The translations under genes and the position numbers were made by a program. DNA of 64,000 bases from Aureibaculum luteum. Its GTDB lineage: Bacteria > Bacteroidota > Bacteroidia > Flavobacteriales > Flavobacteriaceae. Of this stretch, positions 44,101-52,737 are shown one piece after another. A model generated the notes under the pieces. That model saw nothing but the letters and a program-made list of their open reading frames with translations. It had not been told where the DNA came from and made no database searches. The DNA lies in contig NZ_QRGD01000001.1 in the NCBI RefSeq assembly GCF_003449015.1, forward strand, positions 372,001-436,000, given 5' to 3'. The stretch's first letter is position 1. Each line of letters begins with the position of its first letter.

Positions 44101-44362
44101 CTGAAGTACCTCCCCAGTAATCAATTGCCCCTGGAAGTACAAAAGGAAAATCTTCTTTTTCATTAGAATAACCAACCACATAAAATCGATCTTCCCACCC
44201 AAAATCTTTTTCTAAAAATTTATTGTATTCACCATTAGCTAAAGCGAATTCAGCACCACTATTATCTGACTTACCTATTTGCCATATTGTTGACACTTGA
44301 GCAGAACAGCTGACAAAAGCCATTACACTTAAAATTAACAATTTTATTTTTAAACCTTTCAT
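41132..44362 (-). CDS. GH92 alpha-mannosidase with N-terminal accessory domains
   Basis: 1076 residues, about 300 more than the neighbour. Signal peptide with possible Cys19. Residues about 25-200 (IWQIGKSDNSGAEF, then GNYELIIDVLDCNPETPPYFKI, then FDQVRFEGP) resemble the jelly-roll domain III of PL4 rhamnogalacturonan lyases, probably a carbohydrate-binding module. An Ig-like linker follows, then the GH92 body from about 305 (VDYVDTKIGTGHSRW) with EGNAWQLTFFVPQD as the general-acid motif and GDEDQGQMSAWFMMSSIGLFQ at the end. Exo-alpha-mannosidase on glycans held by the N-terminal module. Confidence 0.85.
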   Translation of the reverse strand: MKGLKIKLLILSVMAFVSCSAQVSTIWQIGKSDNSGAEFALANGEYNKFLEKDFGWEDRFYVVGYSNEKEDFPFVLPGAIDYWGGTSGLAGIRPHEINVLFGIKEKPKKGNYELIIDVLDCNPETPPYFKITVNGKSWKIRLDKGRNTAALKGEITNTKEQKLVIPIDANLIKSGGNHIQFTTLEGSWMVFDQVRFEGPTSVMLLTPEKAFVRSVNVANYELNEKGEVIQPLLLEIQHLQGTPKIEVQLDGKVIFTQILEHGRLIYEVPMKSVAKRVKSNYSIKVDGNIIETGIVERSPKKQNRLVDYVDTKIGTGHSRWMIAPGPWMPFGMVKISPDNQNEGWQSGYQPTFESVGVFSHIHEWTMAGLGTFPTNGPLVTHVGSQGDPDNGYRSRFDKSTEEAPLGYYSVFLSDYKIKAELTATTRASFQRYTYPNDVPNSRILVDLQIPSEYGYSIEEAYFKKINDHKIVGYSKQKSSGIWGEQYYRSQMVEDGDKKMEWDDIAQEYTVHFVMEFDQPIKNFGIWVDGAKKGKEDALISNKTELTVINPEDIVCFVEFDTAEHQVVQTRTGISYVSIENAGLNLDQEITEPFGWSFEKVRENQEKTWNKLFKRVLITTNNELEKTRFYSNMYRALVSRNTFSDVDGSWVDAEENIKKFKDPNDVALGCDAFWNTFWNLNQFWNLVIPEWSSKWVKSQLAMYDASGWLAKGPAGMEYIPVMVAEHEIPLIVGAYQMGIRDFDAEKAFDAVYKMQTTKGEQVGNGYAGNRDLETYLKHKYVPYNKGRFSNTLEYSFDDFTVSQFAKSLGKTKEYNEFIDRAYWWKNAIDPEIGFARLKDSDGNWYKDFDPIKTGGNHQFAEGNAWQLTFFVPQDVPELAKIIGEDTFVKRLDDGFTLSSNWRYNAPNELYWDFPVIQGNQQSMHFSFLFNWVKKPWLTQKWNRDIMARFYGYGVSNAYLGDEDQGQMSAWFMMSSIGLFQTDGGTRSEPIYEIGSPLFKKIEIDLGNQYNRGKSFIIEAKNNSFNNKYIQSATLNGKELKTFWFPATELLKGGKLELQMGSVPNKKWGVEKMPLNPK

Positions 44363-44373
44363 TTTATTCTAGT

Positions 44374-46140
44374 TTAACAAGCTTCGTCTTTTACAAATGA
44401 TACTATAACCTTTGCCTTTAGCCCACCTTTATTAACCAACTTATAACTATTTGCAGCAGCAGATACTACAAATGTTTCGGCATAATGAAATGTTTGACAT
44501 TTATCCGCTAACTCTAGTTCAATTGAAGTACCCTCAACAAGCATTAATACATGACATTGATTAAGTGTTTCGATGGTGACTTCGGTATCAAATTCATACC
44601 TGCAGATGTCATAAAAATGATCAGAATGTGTTGGTAAATGTATTTTCTTCCAATCTTGTCCTGACGATGCCACATAAGGTTTAGAAATTAAAGTTTCTTG
44701 AACAACCTTTCCTTTTCTATTAAAATTTAAATTGTCAAATGCCCGATTAATATTTAAGGGTCTTGGATTCCCTTCTAAATCTAATCGTTGCCAATCATAC
44801 ATTTTAAAGGTGAATATATATGGAGTAGCACTAATCTCTAAAATCATATTATTAATTCCAGAACAGTGAATGGTACCGTTTGGAATTAAAAATAAATCGT
44901 GCTTTTTTGCCGGTATTCTTTGAACATACTTTTCTACATCCAAAATTTCCTTTGTTTCACAACTGTGCTCAAGTGCTTTTTTAAACAATTTTGGCTTAAT
45001 ATCCTCTTGAAATCCTAAATAAACATCAGCATCTTCTTCTGCATCAAGAATATAATAAGTCTCATCTTGTGTGAAATTTTCACCAAATTCTTTTTTAATA
45101 TAATGTGGTTTTGGATGGCATTGTACCGAGAGGTTACCTCCATCGAATGTATCGAGAAAATCAAAACGAATTGGAAACTCATCTTGAAACCTTTTTGCTG
45201 CTTTTCCTAAAACATTCTTTTGTTCATGGAACATTAACATATCAAAGGAAACTTCTAAGAGTTTTCCATCACTTTCAAATAACAAACCATTTTCAGGAAC
45301 AATCATTTCAAAAGACCAAGCGTAATTAGGTACATTTTGATTTAAGTCTTTAAACCGATCTTTTATCCATTGCCCACCCCAAACACCAGGCTCAAACCAA
45401 GGTCTTACCCGAAAATAAGTTTTAGACATCTTCGTTAGTTGTTGTCGTAATAAAGCACCAGTCATCCAAGTAGGATGTTTAGGCCTTTGTTGATCAACAA
45501 TAAGGTCAATTTTTGACAATAATCGCTTCTTTTCTTTATTCAACACTACCCAATCTACAAAATAGAAATGCTTATACATCTGTTTTGTATTTTTAGCTGA
45601 ATTCATCCCCAAATTAGTAATTTCATTTGCCCTCATTCTGAATTGGAGTTCGTTCTTAGGTAATTCAAAATATACTAAGTACCCATTCAGATTGTATTGA
45701 CCAGCACCAGTTCCGTAGATAATTGTAATGTCTGTATTTTTTTCTACTTTAATAGTTGAAACTTTTGCTTCATCAAAATAGTCATGTAATTCAATAGCTG
45801 CTCTATATCCAAAAATAGGATCTTCACCTCCTAAATAAGGCCTTACCATTTGTTCTATTTCATCTTCAGGTTTTAAGCAATCTTGCATGTTATACATCGT
45901 AACACTCAATCCTTTATTTCTCAATATTTGCACAAAAGAGATGGAAACCTCCTCCCAATCTACACCAACATAGCCATCAAGGATAACTATCTTTTCTTTA
46001 CAAATTTCATTTACTAATGTTTCATACCCTTCACCAATAAACCCATCCTTTATATGTACAGACGGATAAATATCATAAACATTTTTATTATGGCTTGGTT
46101 TTTCTAAGGGCAGTAAAAATTGATTTGTTTTTCGTTTCAT
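44374..46140 (-). CDS. manA: Class I mannose-6-phosphate isomerase (long form)
   Basis: 588 residues, longer than the 300-400 of usual type I enzymes. The C-terminal half has the zinc ligands SVQCHPKPHY, the following Glu (DETYYILDAEE) and GTIHCSG. The first 220 residues form an extra domain beginning near KEKIVILDGYVGVDWEEVS with no clear P-loop; it may be a nucleotide-kinase-like remnant. Converts mannose-6-phosphate to fructose-6-phosphate. First gene of the mannosidase operon, so it ties released mannose to glycolysis through the ROK kinase. Confidence 0.85.
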   Translation of the reverse strand: MKRKTNQFLLPLEKPSHNKNVYDIYPSVHIKDGFIGEGYETLVNEICKEKIVILDGYVGVDWEEVSISFVQILRNKGLSVTMYNMQDCLKPEDEIEQMVRPYLGGEDPIFGYRAAIELHDYFDEAKVSTIKVEKNTDITIIYGTGAGQYNLNGYLVYFELPKNELQFRMRANEITNLGMNSAKNTKQMYKHFYFVDWVVLNKEKKRLLSKIDLIVDQQRPKHPTWMTGALLRQQLTKMSKTYFRVRPWFEPGVWGGQWIKDRFKDLNQNVPNYAWSFEMIVPENGLLFESDGKLLEVSFDMLMFHEQKNVLGKAAKRFQDEFPIRFDFLDTFDGGNLSVQCHPKPHYIKKEFGENFTQDETYYILDAEEDADVYLGFQEDIKPKLFKKALEHSCETKEILDVEKYVQRIPAKKHDLFLIPNGTIHCSGINNMILEISATPYIFTFKMYDWQRLDLEGNPRPLNINRAFDNLNFNRKGKVVQETLISKPYVASSGQDWKKIHLPTHSDHFYDICRYEFDTEVTIETLNQCHVLMLVEGTSIELELADKCQTFHYAETFVVSAAANSYKLVNKGGLKAKVIVSFVKDEAC

Positions 46141-46179
46141 TTAATTGTTCTAAAGAGTACTAAAGTAAACATAATTTTC

Positions 46180-46203
46180 ATATGTTCAAACATATGAACA
46201 TAT
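46180..46203 (-). promoter_or_regulatory. Dyad ATATGTTCA-N6-TGAACATAT, candidate GntR operator
   Basis: 9-bp arms around a 6-bp centre. The minus-strand -7-like sequence TATGTTTG (46187-46194) lies inside it. It stands 40 bp before the ManA start. Position suggests repressor control of the manA-GH92 operon; assignment to the GntR is an inference from the operon content. Confidence 0.5.
46187..46194 (-). promoter_or_regulatory. Candidate -7 element (TATGTTTG) of the manA operon
   Basis: Minus-strand TATGTTTG fits TAnnTTTG. It lies inside the dyad. A -33 TTG is not evident at the expected spacing. Confidence 0.4.
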
Positions 46204-46220
46204 ATTTATTAAAATATTTT

Positions 46221-46250
46221 TTGCCAGAACATTAAAAAAACCTACCTTTG
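46221..46250 (+). promoter_or_regulatory. Promoter of the LacI gene and plus-strand operon
   Basis: TTG (46221-46223), 19-bp spacer, TACCTTTG (46243-46250): a full match to the Bacteroidetes promoter form. The operator-like dyad 46260-46275 begins ten bases after it, near the predicted transcription start. Confidence 0.7.
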
Positions 46251-46259
46251 AATAACTTA

Positions 46260-46275
46260 ACTAAACCGGTGTAGT
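46260..46275 (+). promoter_or_regulatory. LacI-type operator, site 1 (ACTAAACCGGTGTAGT)
   Basis: Near-perfect dyad around the central CG typical of LacI-family operators, with one mismatch. It overlaps the expected start of transcription of the lacI gene, implying autoregulation. An almost identical perfect site occurs at 47313. Confidence 0.7.
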
Positions 46276-46288
46276 TATTTTGAAGAAA

Positions 46289-47299
46289 ATGTACTTAAAA
46301 GATATTGCCAGCGACTTAAACCTCTCCAAGACTGCTGTTTCTCTTGTGCTTAACAACAGAGGTAACGAAAATAAAATAAGTCAAAAAACTCAAAAAAGAA
46401 TTATTGATTATGCTAAAAAGCATAATTATAAACCGAATCAACTTGCCCGTGGATTAAGCCGAGGGAAAAGCGAAACTATCGGGTTAATTATACCTAATAT
46501 TTCGGATATATTTTACGCTAAAATAGCAAGTCATATCGAGAAAAAAGCCAAGCTGTATGGATATACAGTAGTCTATAGTAGCTCTAATGAAAATCCGGAA
46601 ATTGAAAGTGAGTTAATTAGATCGATGTTAAACCGTCAAGTAGATGGATTGATAATTGCCTCGACACAACAAAATCAGGCCGATATTCAGATTTTGAAAG
46701 ACTTAAATTTCCCGTTTGTATTAATTGATAGACACTACCCCAATATTGAAACTAATTTTGTTATTGTTGATAATTTTGGTGGAACTAAAGATATAACTCA
46801 GCATTTAATAAAAAATGGAAGAAAAAAAATTGGATTTATTACAATTAAATCTAATTTAGATGCTATAGAGCAAAGATTATTGGGTTACCAAGATGCTATT
46901 AAAGCAAATAATTTAGAAATTAAAAGTGAGAATATTAAGCAATTAGATGTTGTTGATTATCAAAAAGAAATGAAACAAGCAATTAGTGATTTGGTAAAGC
47001 CATCAGTTAATGTAGATGCCATTGTATTTTCTACTCATTATTTAACAGCATCTGGATTGAGAGAACTAAAATTATTAAAGTTTAAAGTACCTCAGCAGAT
47101 TGCTCTTGTCAGTTTTGATGAACTAGGAGCATTCGATTTGGTTGAACCGCCAATTACAACTAGTAAGCAACCAGTGCTCGATATTGGAAATCTTGCTGTT
47201 GAAATTTTGGTAAATGACATTGAAAATAAAAATTTAAAGATTGAAAATAAAAATGTATTGAAAACCAAACTCTTAATTCGTAAATCTTGCGGAATATAA
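46289..47299 (+). CDS. LacI family transcriptional regulator
   Basis: 336 residues from ATG 46289; a TTG at 46280 would add KKM. N-terminal LacI HTH (YLKDIASDLNLSKTAVSLVLNN, then KTQKRIIDYAKKHNYKPNQLARGLS) and a periplasmic-binding-protein-like effector domain (ETIGLIIPNISDIFYAKI). The effector is probably a mannose-derived sugar or sugar acid. Operators of the same form flank the gene (46260 and 47313), so it likely represses itself and the plus-strand operon that follows. Confidence 0.9.
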   Translation: MYLKDIASDLNLSKTAVSLVLNNRGNENKISQKTQKRIIDYAKKHNYKPNQLARGLSRGKSETIGLIIPNISDIFYAKIASHIEKKAKLYGYTVVYSSSNENPEIESELIRSMLNRQVDGLIIASTQQNQADIQILKDLNFPFVLIDRHYPNIETNFVIVDNFGGTKDITQHLIKNGRKKIGFITIKSNLDAIEQRLLGYQDAIKANNLEIKSENIKQLDVVDYQKEMKQAISDLVKPSVNVDAIVFSTHYLTASGLRELKLLKFKVPQQIALVSFDELGAFDLVEPPITTSKQPVLDIGNLAVEILVNDIENKNLKIENKNVLKTKLLIRKSCGI

Positions 47300-47312
47300 A
47301 ATTTATCATTTA

Positions 47313-47328
47313 ACTAAACCGGTTTAGT
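47313..47328 (+). promoter_or_regulatory. LacI-type operator, site 2 (ACTAAACCGGTTTAGT)
   Basis: Perfect 16-bp palindrome between the LacI stop and the GH38 start, 20 bp before that ATG. It matches site 1 in 15 of 16 positions. No -33/-7 promoter is visible beside it, so it may act by blocking read-through or by DNA looping with site 1. Confidence 0.75.
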
Positions 47329-47348
47329 AAAGCTAAAAATAACATAGT

Positions 47349-50300
47349 ATGAAACAACAGAATAATTATCCAGCGATTAAAATAATAATTACTATTACTT
47401 TATCTTTCTTTTTATTCACCAATGCTTATGCAGATTTAGGTGAACCTATCCCCAAAAAGCCTTCAAGTATTACTTTTCATGAAGGTAACGGAAATGGGCA
47501 TATACAAGAACTAAATACTAACTACAACTTATATAAAATTATTAAAAATGACATAGAAGGTTATAAAAAAATGCTTTCAGGATCAGAATTCTATTTATAT
47601 CCTTCAATACGAGAAGATATAAATGTGTCTATGATTGCCCGTGCCACCACAGGGAAAATGGGATTTGAGTTTCTTACAGGAGAAGTACCTAAAAATTATA
47701 CCTCAGACAATGTAACTTTCTTAATGTTAAGTGATATTGATCTAACATTGAAGGAGTCCTTCGACATTTATATAAATGATAAACACTTATTGACATTCAA
47801 CTCCAATGAAGATGGCACACTTACAGTTACTGACAATCCAGGAAATGGTAATGCCGAATATGGTTTAATGAAAAGAGATGGCAATGGTGATGGGGTAGGT
47901 ATATTCCGCCTAACCGTTCCTACCTCATCAATCAAAAAAGGAAAAAGTGCTAAGGTTAAGATTGTTGGTCATAAAAAAAACTCAAACTGTTGGCTCATGA
48001 TTTTTAAAGCAACAGATGTGGTTGAACGAATCAAAAAATCAGTTTTTAATGAAGCTGCCTTTGTTCTTAAGGAAAAAAACGGAACTCTTTATATTGATGC
48101 CCCAACACATTTCTCAGGCAAAAAGGTCCATGTTATTAGCGATGGTAATAAAAGTAAGATAAAGGCTTTCAAAGCACAAGGAGAATTATCAAAAGTATCT
48201 TTCGCTATAAATCCACCAAAAAACAGCTTCTCTATTATTTATGATGGTAACATCATAGATTTAAAATTTGATAAAGATGATGGCACAATCTCAAATACAG
48301 ATATTGAAGGAAAATATCTCTACCACAACATCGCAAATTACAATAATGGTTGGTTTGCTTCATTGACCAAATTATACAAGCCCGAGTTTTTTGAAACTTA
48401 TAATGATTTTTTTGATAAGAAATATGAAAAAGGGTTGGTTTCCATAATGAATTCAAGTCATCAGGATATTGCTTGGGTAGATCGTCCTGAAGTATGTATT
48501 ATCTTAAGAGATACATTATTAATAAAACCCATATTAAAAGATGCCTTTACAAGAGATGATTATGGGTTTGATATAGAAGATGGACTTATGTTACGTGAAT
48601 ACATAGAAAGACATCCTGAATCAGTAGAACGTCTGACTACATTACTAAATAAAAAACTTATTTCAGTTGGAGCAACCTATAACTGCCCCTATGAAGATAT
48701 GTATGATGCCGAAGACCAAGTGCGTCAATTATACTTGGGTAAAAAATGGGTAAAAAAGACTTTTGGAGGGTATGACTCTAAAGTTTATTGGAATGTAGAT
48801 GTACCAGGAAAATCTTTACAAACACCGCAAATACTTAAAAAAGCAGGTGTAGATTATATGATTATCAGTAGACACGCCAAGGGTATGTTTCATTGGAAAA
48901 GCCCTGATGGAAGTTCCGTATTTACCTATTCACCTGGCCACTATGGAAATGATCTACTTTATCTTTCAAGAGACCTTAACAATAAAATGAAATACGGGGC
49001 AGAACAAATTTTATATTGGGAAAATAATTTTGAAGGTGGTGAAATTCACACCCCCTTACTATCAAGTCAAGATATGCTTCCAGCCATTGATTACTCAGAA
49101 TTTATAGAGACTTGGAACACCTTCGATTCATTGAAAGATGATAAAGGGGTAGAAAAAAGTGTTTATCTACCTAAAATGGAGCTTATGACAGTTGATGAGT
49201 TTATGCCCTTGGCTGAGAAAAATGCAACCAAAATAGACACTATCATGGGAGAACGTCCCAATGTTTGGGTTTATATTCATGGTCCGGGTCATCATGATGC
49301 TCTTACCGCAAGTAGAGAAGCTTCAAAATTACTACCTGCTGCAGAAAAATTTCTTTCAATAGCTAATATTTTGGACCCAAAAAAGATGCAATACCCTTAT
49401 GACGAGTTTGATGAAGCCTGGCAATCTAAGATCTATCCTGACCACGGTTGGGGAGGACATGATGGTGATATTACTGATAACTTATTTAAAGAAAATTTAG
49501 TAAAATCGAGAGTTATGGGTCAAAATCTTTTAGATAAAGGGATAGACTATATTTCAAGTAGAATTAAGAAGAATGAAAAAATTGGCATCCCGATAGTGCT
49601 CTTTAATAGTCTTTCATGGAAAAGAACCGACCCTGTAACAACATCTGTTCAATTCGCTAAGGGAGATATGACAAATGTAAGTGTACGTACTTCCAATAAA
49701 AAGAAAATTTCTACACAAACTAGTAATAAAGTGTATTATGATGATGGAAGTTTAAAAAGTGCGGATATTACTTTTATCGCCGAAAATATCCCTTCTATTG
49801 GCTATACAACGTACTATATCACCAATGATAAAAAGACCTCTTCAATAAAGCCTAAAAACACGAGTACTTCTTCCTATGAAAACCCTTTTTACAAAATAGA
49901 TTTTGGAAAAGGTGGTATAAATCAAGTTTATGATAAGGAATTTAATAAAGAACTTTTTGTGACTGATAACTTCAAAGTGGGAGATGTTTTCACCATGCAA
50001 TCTGTGGGTAATGGTGCAGGAGAATTTGGCGATATTCAGCAACCGAGTATGGAAAATTTTGACAAAGTGAGTCAGCACAATCCGGAATGGAAAATTTTGG
50101 AAGATGGCCCTGTTTACACAAAATATAGATTAGAACAACAAATCTTACATTCCATAGTGAGACAAGATGTTACCTTATACCATAATTTGAAGCGAATTTA
50201 TTTTGATACGAGTCTACGAAATTGGTCAGGAGAATTATACCGCGAGTTTAGAACGGCATTCCCCATTAATATGAACAACGCTGAAATTGCCCATGAAGTT

Positions 50301-50963
50301 CCTTTTGGAAGTGTTAGAGTGGGCAAGGATGAAATAAAATCAGCTGGCGAACGCTATACGCCATTAGGTAAAGACGTTCATCCTCGAGCAATTATAGATT
50401 GGATTTCATCTACAGATGATGATATCTCAATTACATTGAGTTCTTCAGTTGCAGCAGCTGATTGGATAGATCCAACCGAAAATAGTGCTGGAAAAGCCGT
50501 TTTACAGAACCTATTGTTGGCCAGTAGAACATCATGCCATTGGGAAGGGAACGAATACTCACAAGCAGGCAATCATGATTTTCATAATGTCTTAACATCA
50601 AATAAGGCAGGAAGTATTCAAGGTCAAAAAATTGCCAAACAAAAAAATGAACCCTTGTACGTGGTCGTACATCCAAATACTTCCAAAAAATCGTTTTTGC
50701 CCGAATCATTGAGCTTCTTCTCTATAGATACCGACAATGTTATGATAACAACCATTAAAAAGGCGGAAGATTCTGAAGAAACAATTGCTCGTATGTACAA
50801 TGTAAAGGGTGGCAATGAAAAGGTGAACGTTTCATCTTATTTCGACATCAATTTCTACAAACACACTAATATTATTGAGGAGAATCCTACACCTATAGCT
50901 CCTGAATTAAAAATAGGTAAATATGCCATTGAAACCTTTAGTTTAAATATTAATGACTTTTAA
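47349..50963 (+). CDS. GH38 family alpha-mannosidase, secreted
   Basis: 1204 residues. Signal peptide (IKIIITITLSFFLFTNAYA, cleavage near residue 29). An N-terminal non-catalytic region of about 350 residues precedes the GH38 domain. Zinc/nucleophile motifs: SSHQDIAWVDRPE with H371 and D373 (metal ligands), WNVDVPGKS with nucleophile D484, and HGPGHHDALTASREA for the later metal His. The C-terminal half is the beta-sandwich (IPIVLFNSLSWKRTDPV). Retaining alpha-mannosidase, periplasmic or exported. First structural gene after LacI. Confidence 0.85.
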   Translation: MKQQNNYPAIKIIITITLSFFLFTNAYADLGEPIPKKPSSITFHEGNGNGHIQELNTNYNLYKIIKNDIEGYKKMLSGSEFYLYPSIREDINVSMIARATTGKMGFEFLTGEVPKNYTSDNVTFLMLSDIDLTLKESFDIYINDKHLLTFNSNEDGTLTVTDNPGNGNAEYGLMKRDGNGDGVGIFRLTVPTSSIKKGKSAKVKIVGHKKNSNCWLMIFKATDVVERIKKSVFNEAAFVLKEKNGTLYIDAPTHFSGKKVHVISDGNKSKIKAFKAQGELSKVSFAINPPKNSFSIIYDGNIIDLKFDKDDGTISNTDIEGKYLYHNIANYNNGWFASLTKLYKPEFFETYNDFFDKKYEKGLVSIMNSSHQDIAWVDRPEVCIILRDTLLIKPILKDAFTRDDYGFDIEDGLMLREYIERHPESVERLTTLLNKKLISVGATYNCPYEDMYDAEDQVRQLYLGKKWVKKTFGGYDSKVYWNVDVPGKSLQTPQILKKAGVDYMIISRHAKGMFHWKSPDGSSVFTYSPGHYGNDLLYLSRDLNNKMKYGAEQILYWENNFEGGEIHTPLLSSQDMLPAIDYSEFIETWNTFDSLKDDKGVEKSVYLPKMELMTVDEFMPLAEKNATKIDTIMGERPNVWVYIHGPGHHDALTASREASKLLPAAEKFLSIANILDPKKMQYPYDEFDEAWQSKIYPDHGWGGHDGDITDNLFKENLVKSRVMGQNLLDKGIDYISSRIKKNEKIGIPIVLFNSLSWKRTDPVTTSVQFAKGDMTNVSVRTSNKKKISTQTSNKVYYDDGSLKSADITFIAENIPSIGYTTYYITNDKKTSSIKPKNTSTSSYENPFYKIDFGKGGINQVYDKEFNKELFVTDNFKVGDVFTMQSVGNGAGEFGDIQQPSMENFDKVSQHNPEWKILEDGPVYTKYRLEQQILHSIVRQDVTLYHNLKRIYFDTSLRNWSGELYREFRTAFPINMNNAEIAHEVPFGSVRVGKDEIKSAGERYTPLGKDVHPRAIIDWISSTDDDISITLSSSVAAADWIDPTENSAGKAVLQNLLLASRTSCHWEGNEYSQAGNHDFHNVLTSNKAGSIQGQKIAKQKNEPLYVVVHPNTSKKSFLPESLSFFSIDTDNVMITTIKKAEDSEETIARMYNVKGGNEKVNVSSYFDINFYKHTNIIEENPTPIAPELKIGKYAIETFSLNINDF

Positions 50964-50966
50964 ATT

Positions 50967-52310
50967 ATGAAGAAGAGAATCTTTTTTTACACATTTGTTG
51001 CAGCTCTAGGGGGCTTGTTATTTGGATATGATACTGCAGTAATAAATGGGGCTCTTCCATTTTTTACGGATTATTTTCAATTAACAAACTCCATGCAAGG
51101 ATGGGCTGTAAGTTCGGCATTAATAGGTTGTATCGTTGGAGCTTTTTTTATTGGTCGCTTAGGTGATAAATATGGAAGAAGAAGTATGCTAAGGGTTATG
51201 GCTTTATTCTTTCTAATTTCGGCAATTGGATCAGGTTTAGCAGATAGTTTGTCAATATTTGTTGTCTATAGATTTTTAGGAGGTATTGCTATTGGTGGTG
51301 CATCGGTACTTTCACCAATGTACATTACTGAAATTGCACCACCAAAATATAGAGGAAGGCTTACAATTACATTTCAACTTTCAATAGTTTTAGGGATTTT
51401 AGTAGCATTTTACGCAGATTATTTATTGTTAGATATAGGTGAAAATAACTGGCGTTGGATGTTTGCTTCCGAAGCGATACCAGCATTTTTGTTTTTCGGG
51501 TTACTATTTTTTGTTGGTAGAAGCCCACGTTGGTTAATTGCAAAAGGAAAATTGGCAGAGGCAAGAGAAGTTATTATTAGTGTAAATAATGTTGCTGATG
51601 TAGAAAGTACTTTTACAGAAATAAAAGAATCTATTAATACGGATAAAGTTGAAAGCGGTAAAATATTACTTCAAAAACCCTATTTTAAATTGGTAATTAT
51701 TGGAATTCTTATTGGGATGTTCAACCAATTTACAGGAATTAATATTGTAATGTATTATGCTACAGATATTTTTAGAACTGCAGGTTTCTCTACGGAATCA
51801 GCTATTGGTCAAACTGTTTTAATTGGGATTACAAACTTAGTATTTACCTTAATTGCAATGCAATTAATAGATAAAATAGGACGAAAAATCTTACTACTTA
51901 TTGGCTCTATTGGAATGGCATTATTTTTAGGAATCTTTTCATTTTTCTTCTTAACTGGAACTATGAATTTTGTCCTAGTAATTTGTTTAATCGGTTTTGT
52001 TGCATTTTTCGCAGCTTCTCAAGGTGCTGTAATTTGGGTGTTATTTTCTGAGATGTTTCCAAATAATATTAGATCAAGAGGTGTTGCAATAGGTACATTT
52101 TCACATTGGTTTTTTAACGGGTTAACATCGTTTTTGTTTCCAATTGTAGCGGGTGCCTTTACAAATGGAATGGGAACAGGTTACATTTTTGCATTTTATG
52201 CTGTAGCAACATTAACAAGTTATTTCTTTTATAAAAAATATCTAATTGAAACGAAAGGAAAATCATTAGAACAGATAGAAAAAGAATTGTTTAAAAATGA
52301 AACTAAATAA
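50967..52310 (+). CDS. MFS sugar porter (SP family)
   Basis: 447 residues, 12 helices. Sugar-porter signatures: GGLLFGYDTAVINGALPF, GRLGDKYGRRSM (motif A), GRSPRWLIAKG (the PESPRxL-like motif), QFTGINIVMYYA and the C-terminal ETKGKSLEQIE. Imports a monosaccharide by proton symport, presumably mannose from the neighbouring mannosidases. Starts 3 bp after the GH38 stop, so same transcript. A different MFS family from the one on the minus strand. Confidence 0.9.
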   Translation: MKKRIFFYTFVAALGGLLFGYDTAVINGALPFFTDYFQLTNSMQGWAVSSALIGCIVGAFFIGRLGDKYGRRSMLRVMALFFLISAIGSGLADSLSIFVVYRFLGGIAIGGASVLSPMYITEIAPPKYRGRLTITFQLSIVLGILVAFYADYLLLDIGENNWRWMFASEAIPAFLFFGLLFFVGRSPRWLIAKGKLAEAREVIISVNNVADVESTFTEIKESINTDKVESGKILLQKPYFKLVIIGILIGMFNQFTGINIVMYYATDIFRTAGFSTESAIGQTVLIGITNLVFTLIAMQLIDKIGRKILLLIGSIGMALFLGIFSFFFLTGTMNFVLVICLIGFVAFFAASQGAVIWVLFSEMFPNNIRSRGVAIGTFSHWFFNGLTSFLFPIVAGAFTNGMGTGYIFAFYAVATLTSYFFYKKYLIETKGKSLEQIEKELFKNETK

Positions 52311-52319
52311 TTTCACACA

Positions 52320-52727
52320 ATGAGTTTAATAGAATCTTATTCAGTAAAAGAAGCTGGTTTTAATCCCTTTTTAATTAGAGAAGGGTGGCAGATTGCTCAA
52401 CTCAACTTTTTTGAAGAACAGCATATAAATAATATAAATAAAATGGAAGTTCATCATGATACAGATGAGGTTTTTATTTTATTGAAAGGAAAAGCAGTTT
52501 TAATTTCAGGTGCAATTAAAGATAATGTTATAAAATTTTCAGCAGATATAGTGAAACCTTATGTTGTGTATAATGTGCCTAAAAATGTATGGCATAATAT
52601 AGCCATGGAAGAAGGATGTAAATTACTAATTGTAGAAAAATCTGGTACACATGTTAATGATGTTGAGTATATGCCATTAAATATTGCACAGATAAATGAT
52701 TTAAAAATTGAAGCTAAAAAATATTAA
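52320..52727 (+). CDS. Small cupin-domain protein
   Basis: 135 residues, one cupin barrel: VHHDTDEVFILLKGKAVLISG (first motif with His-His and Glu) and PKNVWHNIAMEEGCKLLIVEK (second motif His). It could be an isomerase or epimerase acting on a sugar acid or aldose, or a binding protein. It lies between the sugar porter and the RraA-like gene, so a role in mutarotation or isomerisation of the imported sugar is possible. Function not established. Confidence 0.75.
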   Translation: MSLIESYSVKEAGFNPFLIREGWQIAQLNFFEEQHINNINKMEVHHDTDEVFILLKGKAVLISGAIKDNVIKFSADIVKPYVVYNVPKNVWHNIAMEEGCKLLIVEKSGTHVNDVEYMPLNIAQINDLKIEAKKY

Positions 52728-52737
52728 AAGAGAAATT

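Noticed and set aside
48253-48456. Minus-strand frames inside the GH38 and GH92 genes
   Set aside because: Antisense shadows of long genes with clear catalytic motifs.
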